Below the pieces are notes generated by a model. The model was given only the letters and a program-made list of their open reading frames with translations, was not told the DNA's origin and searched no databases. Positions 21,901 through 31,966 of a stretch of 64,000 nt of DNA are shown here, in pieces. Positions within the stretch are counted from its first letter, which is position 1, and every line of letters begins with the position of its first letter. The position numbers and the translations under genes are program-made. The stretch is from Brachypodium distachyon (Eukaryota > Streptophyta > Magnoliopsida > Poales > Poaceae), in NCBI RefSeq assembly GCF_000005505.3, contig NC_016132.3, positions 18,776,501 through 18,840,500 of the forward strand, written 5' to 3'.

Positions 21901-24162
21901 GGTGATTTAGTTATATTTTAATGCCCAGCTTGACACACCTGAAGATGTACCCAATATAAAAGAAGTGAGTGAAAAAGAGGTGAAGATTGACTGCAATCAT
22001 CAAATAGAGATTCATGAAGATCTAGGCCATGTCTGCCGTATCTGCAGTATGATTGTGAGAAAGGCTGACATGATATTTGATTTTGAGTGGAGAAAGGTAT
22101 GTAATTTGTTCAATATAACCCCGAGATCATTTGGCAACATTTTTTCCTCTATATGCGAGTAATTTTTTTATTTGGGGGGGGGGGGGGTGGGGGGATTCTT
22201 GATAATTATTTTAAGCAATGATGTGGCATTGTCGAGATGTTGGTAACATGAGTTAGTTTGCAACATTGCACAAGACATAGGTTTAGCAACAAATATGAAA
22301 CTATCTCAGACATATTTTCCAACATTTTACATGGGGATCATGATATTCAAATTTAATTATGATCGAAAATTTTAACTGACATAATGTTTACCTCATGTCA
22401 AGCATCAAGGTCAAGGTCATATTTCAAAGAAACACGTTCTAGTGAGATTGTCCTTGGTAATGTTACAGTATATGAAGATCTCACTGCTTTAGATGTTGCC
22501 ATTCATCCAAGACATGCACAACATATCAGGCCGCATCAGTTGGAAGGATTCCACTTCTTGGTTAAGAATTTAGTCTGTGACAAACCTGGAGGATGCATTC
22601 TAGCTCATGCCGCTGGTTCGGGGAAAACATTTATGATCATATGTTTCATTCAGAGCTTCCTTGCGAAGCATCCGTCTGCAAGGCCTCTTGTTGTACTTCC
22701 CAAAGGCATAGTTGGTACGTGGAAGAGGGAATTTCAACGGTGGCAAGTGGAGGACATACCACTGTATGATTTCTATTCTGTTAATGCTACAAAAAGAGAA
22801 GATCAGCTGAAAATACTCTACTCTTGGCAATCCAATATGAGCATTCTGTTTCTTGGATATGAGCAGTTCTCTAAGATCATTTGCTTTAATGGAGATGAAA
22901 TTGCTGGAGCTGCGTGCCGGGACATGTTGCTTATGGCGCCGAACCTACTGATAATGGACGAGGGTCATACACCTAGGAATAAGGAGACCAATCTGCAAGA
23001 TTCACTGAGCCAAGTACAAACGCCACGTAAGGTGGTCATGTCTGGCACTCTTTTCCAGAATCATGTTAAGGAAGTGGTCAGCATATTGAACCTTGTGCGC
23101 CCAAAGTTTCTCAATACGGGATCAACTCGTCCCATCGCTCGACGTAGTATGAGTCAGGTAGCAATATCTGGTAAGAAGATTCCAAAAGATCCTCGTAAGT
23201 TTGACAAGGTATTTGCTGAGTCAGTCGAAGAGACCCTGCTGCATGATGTGAACTTCACAAGAAAAAAACATGTTATTAGAAGTCTCAGAGAACTAACAGA
23301 AGGTGTGATTCACTACTACAAGGGTGATATCTTGCATGAGTTACCTGGCCTAATAGACTTCAGCGTCTTTTTGAAACTCAGTCCCATGCAAAAAGAATCC
23401 ATCCAGAAGTTAGAAGCCTATGAGTATCTTAAAAGTAGTGCAGTAGGAACTGCACTATACGTGCATCCTTGTCTGTTTGAAATGTCAGAAGCTGGTGCTG
23501 CGGACAGAGCTAAAAACTTGACAGATGCAACGGTAGATACTTTGGTTGAGTCTGTGCAGCTGAGTGATGGTGTGAAGGCCAATTTCTTCATTAATATTCT
23601 GAAGCTAGCTTCTTCTGCAGGAGAGAAATTGCTTGCTTTTAGTCAGCATATACTCCCCATGAAATTTTTGGAAAGGTTGTTGGTCAACATGTTTGGCTGG
23701 CGTGTAGGAAAGGAGATATTTGCAATAACGGGTGATACTAGTGCAGCAGACAGAGAATTGGCCATGGACAAGTTTAACAACTCTGCTGATTCTAAAGTTT
23801 TGTTTGGTTCTATCAAGGCATGTGGGGAGGGCATTTCCCTTGTAGGTGCATCCAGAGTTGTCATCCTAGATGTTCACCTGAACCCATCTGTTACCCGTCA
23901 AGCAATCGGGCGTGCCTTCCGGCCTGGACAGAAGAAGAAAGTATTTGTCTACAGGCTTGTAGCTGCTGATTCTCCAGAGGAAAACTTTCATGAAATTGCA
24001 TTGAGGAAAGAAGGCATAGCAAAGCTGATGTTTGAATGGAATGGGCGACAGTGCACTGCTGAAAACTTCGAACTGAACCGAGTTTATATAAGTAACTGTC
24101 AAGATGAATTTCTGCACAATAATGCGATGCGCTGGGATATCAAAGCTTTGTATACAAGGTGA
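18934..24162 (+). CDS. DRD1: DRD1/CHR35-type SNF2 chromatin-remodelling ATPase
   Basis: Five exons fit in phase: 18934-18980, 21001-21075, 21411-21663, 21929-22100 and 22403-24162, about 768 residues. Domains in order: a basic, acidic-patched N-terminus (PRKRKREN); a Cys/His cluster at residues about 153-175 (CNHQIEIHEDLGHVCRIC); and a SNF2 ATPase with AGSGKT at about 253-258, DEGH at about 368 and motif VI QAIGRAFRPGQKK at about 682. The C-terminal WDIKALYT also fits the DRD1 subfamily rather than Rad54 or ISWI. In Arabidopsis, DRD1 works with DMS3 and RDM1 to help RNA polymerase V make scaffold transcripts for RNA-directed DNA methylation. Most of the catalytic region is one exon with no internal stops, so the gene looks intact. 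Two points are less certain: the remote 16-codon first exon, supported only by phase and context, and the exon 4 donor. The obvious donor at 22097 does not keep the frame, while GTAATT at 22101 does. Confidence 0.85.
19985..20450 (+). mobile_element. Possible truncated retroposon (LINE/SINE-like) in intron 1
   Basis: A GC-richer block inside the AT-rich intron ends with AATAAAATCGGCGCTGCCG and then an A-tract at 20441-20450, the look of a 3' end made by target-primed reverse transcription. No reading frame of a LINE is recognisable and no flanking target duplication is evident. Confidence 0.3.
20549..20874. mobile_element. Foldback MITE in intron 1 of the SNF2 gene
   Basis: The left arm (20549-20634) and the right arm (about 20788-20874) are imperfect inverted repeats over roughly 85 bases, including AAGGGTA at the tips, GACACCC followed by TTGTGTGA, and TTGGTGTCC/GTGGTGTCC at the inner edge. 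The centre is unrelated. It has no coding capacity. The family and target duplication are unresolved. Confidence 0.65.
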
Positions 24163-24751
24163 AAGCTGGTTGTCTGCTGTACACTATGTACGTATCCGCC
24201 TTGCTCTGAAGGGGCTTCCTCTGTATAATCATTCTTCACATTGCAATACCTAATTTTCCTTCTTTTCATTGACTTTTAATGTTTCCTTCTACAGGGTGTA
24301 GTGGCTCCGTTGTGGTGGCTGGAGAGAGTCCTGTGCCAGTAAGGAATTTCCTGTTATTCGCACCACTTTCCAACTCATTTTGACAGGCCTTTTCTTTTCG
24401 AAAAGGAGGGAAACCCCCCAGCCTGTACGTGTATCGGCTCATGTGGACAGCTGAACTTATGTTTATCAGTGACCCCTTTTGTTGTATATGAGACTCAGGA
24501 CAGCGATTCGCGAACTGATCCTTGTCGCATTTCTTGGTCAAGACTTTCCAGATTAGCAACTTTGTACTTGTGTACCTTACCGTGTAACAATGTGTAAACA
24601 GTGTAACTGTTGATGTTACCTTTGCACCCCATTGTACGTTAAAAAATGTTTGTTGTGCACAAAGATGCTGGTACTCAAATTACTTGTTTGGATGCATGGA
24701 TGCAGCCCCAAGCGTTTGTTGATTAACAGCTAACACCACGGGAGAATCCTA
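24163..24751. other. 3' UTR and downstream region of the SNF2 gene
   Basis: AT-rich DNA after the stop codon at 24160-24162. A GTAGTGGCTCC segment follows an AG acceptor at about 24296, so a 3' UTR intron is possible. No other gene is seen. Confidence 0.4.
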
Positions 24752-25029
24752 CATTACCGACAGCCCGAAGCCTCCGGCAAAGCTTTTGGCGGCGGCTTTT
24801 CCTCGGGGCCGGCGGCGAAGGGCGTCGGCACGAAGGCACACCGGCAAAGGCTTCTTTGCCGGCGGCCTTTTTACGGACGCTTCGGTAAAGTCTTTGCCGG
24901 AGGCTTTTTACGGCTTTCGGCAAAGAAAAGTAGCTAACGGGACAAAACGGCACATGATGGCTTTGCCGGCAGCCAGTCTTCGGCAAAGAAAAAAAACCGT
25001 AATTAAAAAAAAAAAGAAGTAACACCGCC

Positions 25030-25690
25030 GGTGCTGCTGCAGGTCGCCGCTGCTCCTCCTTGCCGCCGCTGCTCTCGCGCTGCTGCCCCTCGCTGCTGCA
25101 GGCCGCCGCCGTTACCTCTCGCGCCGCCGTTGCTGCTCCTCGCCGCTGCTCTCGCGCTGCTGCTGCTCCTTGCGCTGCTGCTGCTTCATGCCTCGCCGCT
25201 GCCTATCCTCCTCGCTGCTGCTGCTGCTGCCACGCCACCACTGCTGCCGCACCGCCACTGCTGCTGCAGCCCCGCCGCCGCTGCTGCCTCACGCGCCGGT
25301 GCTCTCGCGCCGCCGCTGCTCTCGCACTGCTGCCCCTCGCTGCTGCAGGCCGCCGCCTCTCCTCCTCGCTCCTGCTGCTGCCACGCCGCCGCTGCTGCCG
25401 CACCGCCGCCGCTGCTGCCTCGCGCCGCCGGTCGTCGAGGAGAGAGAGAGAGCAGAGGGTAGAGAGCTCCTGCCCCCCGTCGAGGAGGGGGCCTCCTCTA
25501 TCCGGCTGCTGCTGCTGTTGGAGAGAGGGGAGGAGCCACGCAGGTCGCCGGCGCTCGGTGGCACGGGGAAGAGGCTGCCCGCCTGCACAGGAGCCAACGG
25601 AGAGGAGAGCTCGTGGGGGAGAGAGATGACAGAGAGATAGGGGGAGATAAGACAGAGAGAGAAAAGAGATGTGGCTGGGAAGAGAGGTCG
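25030..25690. repeat. GC-rich then GA-rich low-complexity block
   Basis: Positions 25030-25440 are built from GCTGCTGC and GCCGCCGC runs and include an approximately 30-base segment present twice, near 25080 and 25329. Positions 25440-25690 are rich in GAGAGA and GGGGGAGATAA. Long alanine/arginine/leucine-rich frames occur in several phases on both strands, which is a composition effect rather than a gene. Confidence 0.6.
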
Positions 25691-25888
25691 GGAGAGATAA
25701 GAGATCGGGGGAGATAAACGGCCAGGAGCGCGCCACGTCATCGATCCGTGGCGTGGTTGACGTGGCCAGAAGCTTTGCCGGAGGCTAGGCCGCCGGCAAA
25801 GGTAATACAGTCTTTGCCGGAGGCTAGGCCGCCGGCAAAGATTTTTTTCTTTTTTTTCTACATGTATATATTTGATGAGGTTTGTCCT

Positions 25889-27095
25889 ATTTTAATTTTG
25901 TGCATTGACCTAAAATTTTTATGCCAGGCTTGTATACCCATAACTTGGTAACGTACCAAAACTTGCTAATTTTAGATAAAGTTTTAGTATTATTTCATTT
26001 TTTCCTATTAAACGGCTCTAGAAAATGATAAATAATAATTTTTACATATAAGGTGTTGATTTTAATTCACATTACTCATAATTAAAGCTAAATGAAACCA
26101 CAGTAAAAAATTCAACTCAAAAAATGGACAAATTGTTGTGAAACTTGGTTCGGGACTCAAATTTGGAGGTTCATTTTCGAGATCGTGCAATTTGTGAAAA
26201 ATGTACCATTTTGATTTTGTGTAATGATTTGAAATTTTTATCCTAGCCTTATATACCCATAATATGACTCCATGACAAAAATTGCTAATTTTTGACAAAG
26301 TTTTAGTATTATTGATTTTTTTTATAAAACGGCTCTAAAAATGATAAATAATTACTTTTACATAAAAGTTGGTGGTTTTAATTCCCATTACTCATCCTTA
26401 GCAGTAAATGAAACCACAGTAAAAGAATCAATTTAAAAAGGGAAAATCTTATTGCAAAATTTGGTTCGGAACTCAAATTGGACGTTTGGGTGCTAAGTTT
26501 GGGAACTTATACGAAGATGTTGCAATTTGTGAAGCATGTACCATTTTAATTTTGTGTATGGACCTGTAATTTTTATTCCAAGTTAATATACCCACAAAAT
26601 GACACCATGCCAAAAATGGTTCTTTTTTGACAAAGTTTTAGTATTATTTCATTTTTTCCTATTAAACGGTTATAGAAAATGATAAGTAATTTTTTACATA
26701 AAATGTGGTGATTTTAATTCATAGTAGTAATCATTAATGACAAATGAAACTACACTAAAAATCTCAACTCAAAAATGGGTCAAATTAATGCAAAGCTTTG
26801 TTCGGGATTCAAATTTGGATGTTCACTCTTGAGATCGTTCATTTTGTGAAGTACGTAGCATATTCATTTTGTGTATTGACTTGTAACTTTTATCCTAGTG
26901 TTATATACCTATAACTTGGTACCATGCCAATTTTTGTGAATTTTTGACAAAGTTTTGGTATTGTTTCACTTTTCCCTATTAAACGGCTCTATAAAATGAT
27001 AAATAATTATTTTTACATATAAAGTTATGATTTTAATTCACATTACTCGTCGTCAATGTCAAATAAAAGTACAATAAAATTTTCAACTCAAAAAG
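25889..27095. repeat. AT-rich tandem array, about 3.7 copies of a 319-335-bp unit
   Basis: Units begin at 25889, 26208, 26543 and 26862, the last truncated. Each contains in order: ATTTTnATTTTGTG, a GGTACC-like centre (ACTTGGTA or variant), TTTTGACAAAGTTTTAGTAT, AAACGGCTCTA, AATTCACATTACTC, and CAACTCAAAAA with TTGGTTCGGGA. Copies differ by many substitutions and small indels, so the array is old. It has no coding capacity. Confidence 0.85.
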
Positions 27096-27477
27096 TAGTT
27101 ATACATCATCATTTGAAACAAGAGAGAAATGGAGACAAAAAGGACGAGATAGACACTCTTTGCCGAAGGCTTTTTTTTGCCTAGCCTTCGACAAAGAGGC
27201 CACGTGTTCACGGCGCCGTTGGCCGCAGTAGCAAGTCCACGTGGTCACCTTCTTTGCTGGAGGCCTTTTTGGCTCTTTGCCATAGGAATTTTGTATTTTT
27301 GCCGGAGGCTTTTTAATTTTGCCGCCGGCAAAGCCTTCTTTGCCGGAGGCCTGAAAAAATGCTGTCGGCAAAGACCGAGGTCTCCGGCAAAGAAAGGTTT
27401 TCAGGTAGTGTAATTCTCCGTGGCAACCAGTAGTGCACTAGTGCTCATCATCTGTTATCTGTGTGATTAAGCGTATA

Positions 27478-27720
27478 CTGGTATCTGGCTAGGACTGATG
27501 GAAGTGAATAAGATAAGTGTGTAGCTGACAATGTACAAGGGGGATGCATATATGCAGGAGCCTGTGTTGTTTGATGCTGCTCTTTCTTGTAGCATGATGT
27601 TTCGACAGACTCACACACTCTGAGAAATGAAGCGAGTGCTGGAGAGAATGTCTGGTCTTGTGCCCCTTGTTTTGTGATGTACGGAGTAGTATATATGATG
27701 TGTAGGAAACTGGGAGATAG
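27478..27720 (+). pseudogene. Diverged copy of the KINB1 3' end
   Basis: This aligns with 4970-5245 of the intact gene (TATCTGGCTAGGACTGATGG, then TTGTTTTGTGATGTAC), with several gaps. It is more diverged than the copy at 29210-29470. It lies upstream of a copy of exon 3, the opposite of gene order, so it is the tail of a separate duplication. Confidence 0.7.
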
Positions 27721-27761
27721 ATGCTAGAAATTCATGGATCTGGCGATGACCCGGGAATCCA

Positions 27762-30632
27762 ACTTTCAGGAAGGCATTACAGAGGTCTGGAAAAGATCAC
27801 GCCATCTTATTAGTTCTGCCATCTGGAGTATAACATTACAGGATCATTGTCGAGGGGCAACCGAGATATGTCCCCGAACTACCTCACGTGACTGATGAGA
27901 GAGGGCAGGTGGCCAACCTCCTTGATGTCCAGGTCAGTAAGGATTATATGTGTCTATTTCAGCGATAAATTGGTGAACGCCTAAATGGGCAAGCCATAAA
28001 GAAAGGAAAAGAGTAGATTTCACAAAAGCAGACGTATCGGGACAGTCTTCTCACGCAAGCAACACTTTTACTAATTTGTCCAAAAAAAACACATTTTCAG
28101 TCACAATGTAACAACAAGCCTGTAATGACGCGATTAAGCGAGGTGACAATTTTCCTTACAGCTCGAACCCACATGTCAGATGAATGGTCAAACCCGCTAG
28201 TCCGTTATGTCCGTCCGTTTTCCTCTTGCTCTCCGACGAATCTCCCGCTGCTTCTTCTTCCTCATGCCCGTGGTCTTCGGCCAGATGCAGCTCGGCCACG
28301 GTGGCTTGTTCGCGAGGCCGCCAATGCACAAACCTGCAGCCGCCGTTCCGCACGCCAACGCGTGCCGTAGCTGTGCTGCCTGCCCGCGCGCGCCCCAGTC
28401 TGCCCGCGCGCTGCCGCCGCCGCCCGCCCGAGCGTGCCCCCGCCCCATGCTCATGTGCCGCCGCCCGCCCGCGAGTGCCCCATCACGCCGGAGCTCGGGA
28501 AGCTCCCCTCGCTCCTGGAGCCATTGATGGAGAAAGCATCTTCCTAGGGTGTGGTTACCGGGCTAACGGGTCGGGTTGGGCTCGTCCGACGTGTTACCTA
28601 ACATGTGGTCCCGACCTGTAAGGAACCCTGTCAACTCGGTTAATTGCGTCGTTACGGACTTGTTGTTACATTGTGACTGAAAATGTGTCGTATTAATTCC
28701 AGGCAAATAAGAAAAAATGGTGCCTCCGTCAGAAGACTGTCCCAATATGTGTGGTTTTGTGAATTTACTCAAAGGAAAATGTGCAATTCTTCTCCTCTAG
28801 CCTTCTATAGAGGATTCTCCAGACTAGTGGTTTTTGGTTTCTCCTGAAACAACTCTGTTTTGAGCAGGATTATGTCCCGGGGAGTCTAGACAGCATGGCT
28901 GAATTCGACGCACCTCCAACACCTGAACACAGCTACGATCTGTAGTTCCCAGCCCTCCCACCTCAGCTTCTGATGTCTGTCCTTGGTAACGCTGATAACG
29001 CTGATCAACATGCTCCAAAACCGAATCCGCAGCACGTCGTCCTCGACCATCTGTTCATCGATCGAGAAAGGGTGGGGGTCACAGTCCCTGCTCGCCCTCG
29101 GTGTCACCCACAGGATCCAGTCCAAGTATGTGAACTTTGTGCTCTACAAACCGCTGTTGAGGAGGTGACTTGATGCCGTGGGCGGAAGAAGAAAGAATTG
29201 GTGTCTGGCTAGGACTGATGGAAGTGACTAAGAGTGTGTAGCTGGCAATGTACATAAGGGGAATGCAAGAGCCCATGTTGTCTGATGCTGCTCGTGCACC
29301 TTTAGGTTGTGACTCCTCTCTTTTTCTGTTTCTTGTTCTTTGTTTCTTCAATAAGGTGTTCTTGTGGTAGCATGAAGTTTCAACAGCCTGACTAACTCTG
29401 AGAAAATGAACCGAGAGATAGTTGGAAAAATGTGTGGCCTTGTTTTGTGATTTGTGATGTGCAGGAAACCGGAAGCAAATCCTACCTGGCTTTATATTTA
29501 GCTAACCAAACTTTGCTTTATCCCCATGATTATTTTTCCACGGCAGTGTATAAAAGAAGCTGAGCACATAGTATTTGAGGAATCAGAAATTTAGTCTTCA
29601 TCGGATAAAGTTGAGGTGCCAGTTTGCTGTAGAAGACAAGGAATGAAGCTGGTCTATCCAATATACATATATGTGACGCGGGCTTTATCGGCATTTGAAG
29701 TTTTGAACAGCACCAGGGAGACGATGAAGCTCAAGCAACCATGCGCTTGCAGAGTCTCGGCATCGTCTTCAATTTCCTCTGCCGAGCACCTATGCTCACT
29801 GACGACAGTTTTGGCATTGATATATCATAAAACTCGTTTTGTTCCATATTAATTGGCTCGGATTTAGTACAAGTTGTATGGTCCTAAATGTAATTTATTT
29901 TCCTTTTTGGACCTGTTTGTGTTCTAGAGTTTGTATTAACGGCAATGCTTCTAGCCCACCATTTTGCAAACTATCCTTCGGTCATTTTCTCAGAGTTTTT
30001 CAGGCTGTTGAGAATTCCTGCTACAGGAACTCCTATTGAAGAAAACAAAGAACAGCAGAAAAAAGAGAGGAGGCACAAACTAAAGGAACTCCTGAAAATC
30101 CCCTGTCGGGTCAGATCGTGTATTCATATTTAATCGGTGTTAGTAATCGGAGTTTTGTGCAATATCATCCTAAAAGAATTACTGAAACTCACTTCATCCC
30201 ATCGAATTAGGGTCTGTTTTGATAGAGTTCTGAACAAAATGCCTGACAAAAATAGTTGCCTTGTCAGGCAGGTGGTGACAATGGAAACGGGTGAGCTCAG
30301 GCCAGCAATTTTTGTGGCCTGACTCAGCCGGCAGCCGCCTGGCTGGTCTCAAACCAAACATTAGCATGCACATGTCCGGACCCTTAGGTTAGGCTAGCAC
30401 GTACCAGGACGTAATCCAAACATGCCCTTAGTCAATGCCATCTAAAGTACTAGAGTGTCCTCCACTACCTCTGTGGGACCTCACCGAGCAGCATGCATGA
30501 CTACAGTGAATGGGCGGGTCCAAACATTAAAGCGTACTAATACGTTGAAAACGGATTGACTTTTCAGATAACTTGGCTCATAATTTGTTCTTAATTATTT
30601 GGTCCAATTAATAATTTTTTTTATGTAATGAC
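27762..30632 (+). pseudogene. Truncated KINB1 duplicate (exon 3 to downstream flank)
   Basis: Positions 27762-28010 match 4281-4530 (intron 2 acceptor, exon 3, intron 3). Positions 28771-30632 match 4522-6440 (exon 4, 3' UTR, downstream intergenic DNA). A Mutator-like element separates the two blocks. Exons 1 and 2 and the promoter are absent. Exon 4 has TAG at 28943-28945 in place of Gln, a loss of about 30 bases just after it, and a 4-base insertion near 29060 that shifts the frame before the C-terminal kinase-binding end. It cannot encode a beta subunit. Confidence 0.92.
28011..28770. mobile_element. Non-autonomous Mutator-like element, possible Pack-MULE
   Basis: A perfect 9-bp target duplication AAAGGAAAA flanks it (28002-28010 and 28771-28779). 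The intact paralogous site at 4514-4530 has one copy, giving an empty-site comparison. The terminal inverted repeats are long, about 190 bases, starting GAGTAGATTTCACAAAAGC and GAGTAAATTCACAAAACC. They share blocks such as GGGACAGTCTTCT and CACATTTTCAGTCACAATGT. The central 360 bases are GC-rich and unlike the repeats, as in Pack-MULEs that carry gene pieces; I do not recognise a source gene. Confidence 0.9.
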
Positions 30633-30700
30633 AGTACGATGGGGAATCAAATCCTCGTCAGTTCTTGGATGTCTACTCCACCACCATATGGGCCGCCGGG

Positions 30701-31593
30701 TGTCGTAGCACGGGGCTCAGACACCGGGGATGCGCGAGCACCCCCTTTTAGGTTCGGTAGTGGGCCACGGGGATCGCTCTGGCGATCACCGGCGGGACCA
30801 ATGTCAAGCGTTGGGACACGATGAACACAAGATCATTTTTACCCAGGTTCGGGCCACCCTGAGGTGTAAAACCCTACGTCCTGCTTCAGAATTTGCTATT
30901 AACCGATGAGTAAGGGTTTACAAGTTGCCGGGGGGAGTCTCCGGGTGCTCTCTCTCTTCTTAGCTAAGTGCTACTTGTTACTCTTGGCTAGAATTAGTAG
31001 TGAACCGAGAGTCCATCCCCCCTTTGACCATTGGCGGGGGTCCTCCTTTTATACTCAATGGGATACCACATGTGCCTCGGTGCATGGGTGACAAATGGCG
31101 AACAGGGAGCCAGGGCAGCTCGGCCCTGCCGTGCTGGCTTGCATGCAGGATGGGTAGCCCTGCAACTAGGGTCCTACATGCCTAAAATTTACACCGGGTC
31201 GGTCACTGTAGGCTGACTGGACGGGGAATCCCCTTTCTGTCGGTGCATTTAATGCTTGAGTGTGCTTCACTCCTTGTCCTGACGAACCCTGCGCACAGGG
31301 AGCCCGCCGAGCGGCCACGTGGCGTCACTGTCCTGCCCACTCGGTCCCGCTCCTGTTACGGGCACCTGCGCCCGGGAACGCCCTTCCCGGCAAGTAACCT
31401 TCACGGGAAGCGCCCAGGCGGGATTTCTCTTGCTGCCCTCCAGGGCAACCCCCAAAGCTCGTCTAGCCCTGCCATGCTGGTGACTTGCCGGGCAACTCGC
31501 GGGGTGCTGCCCGGGGTGCAATCCACCCGGGGAGCAAGTGAGGTGGCCCAAGCGTCATGCAGCGGTGGTACCCCGGGTGCCACTGGTGCGACA
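30701..31593 (-). repeat. 3' LTR of the Tat element
   Basis: It starts TGTCGTAGCA and ends GTGCGACA, so the termini TGTCG and CGACA form the usual short inverted repeat. On the minus strand a TATA box (TATAAAA) lies at 31047-31053. The same box is in the other copy at 40932-40938 and in the remnant at 8443-8449. Confidence 0.92.
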
Positions 31594-31606
31594 GTAGCCC
31601 CCGGAC
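31594..31606 (-). promoter_or_regulatory. Polypurine tract of the Tat element
   Basis: On the minus strand CGTCCGGGGGCTAC directly precedes the 3' LTR. This is the expected site for priming plus-strand DNA synthesis. Confidence 0.55.
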
Positions 31607-31966
31607 GTGCGCTGGCAATGCCTATTCTCGGGTGGACTCTTCCCTGGTCGGTTGCCGGGCTTCGGGTCCTCGTCTATGTGCTGCTTCAAGGATTCTGCCA
31701 TTACGGGCAGAGTAGTGGGCGAGAGATTTTCGCCCTAACCTCCCCCTTAAACCCGGGTGGTTAAGGCCACGCCCTGCGCTATCCTCTTGAAGTGTAGTTA
31801 TCCCCAGCGCACCCGTAGGGTGCGGATGCAACCGTTGCTTAGCGCCGGGGTGCTATAAGACCTCACCGCTGCGCTGAGGAGAAAACACTTAGCCCCCCAG
31901 CCTTTCTTCTCCATCCTCACGCTCCCTTGCGCCCCTGAATCCTGCTAGCTTCCGCCCGCGTTCCTC

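Larger units (their letters stand above)
24752..27410. mobile_element. Non-autonomous CACTA-like element
   Basis: The right end reverse-complements to CACTACCTGAAAACC. The left end reads CATTACCGACAGCCC, a decayed version. Both sides carry subterminal TTTGCCGGAGGC or TTTGCCGGCGGCC motifs (24770-24990, 25775-25845 and 27150-27395). No transposase is present. The interior is a GC-rich, GA-rich block followed by an AT-rich tandem array. The flanking triplets do not match (CTA on the left, TAA on the right), so the exact left boundary is uncertain. Confidence 0.65.

Noticed and set aside
25031..25741. Several overlapping Ala/Arg/Leu-rich frames on both strands
   Set aside because: GCTGCTGC and GCCGCC low complexity opens every frame; no recognisable protein.
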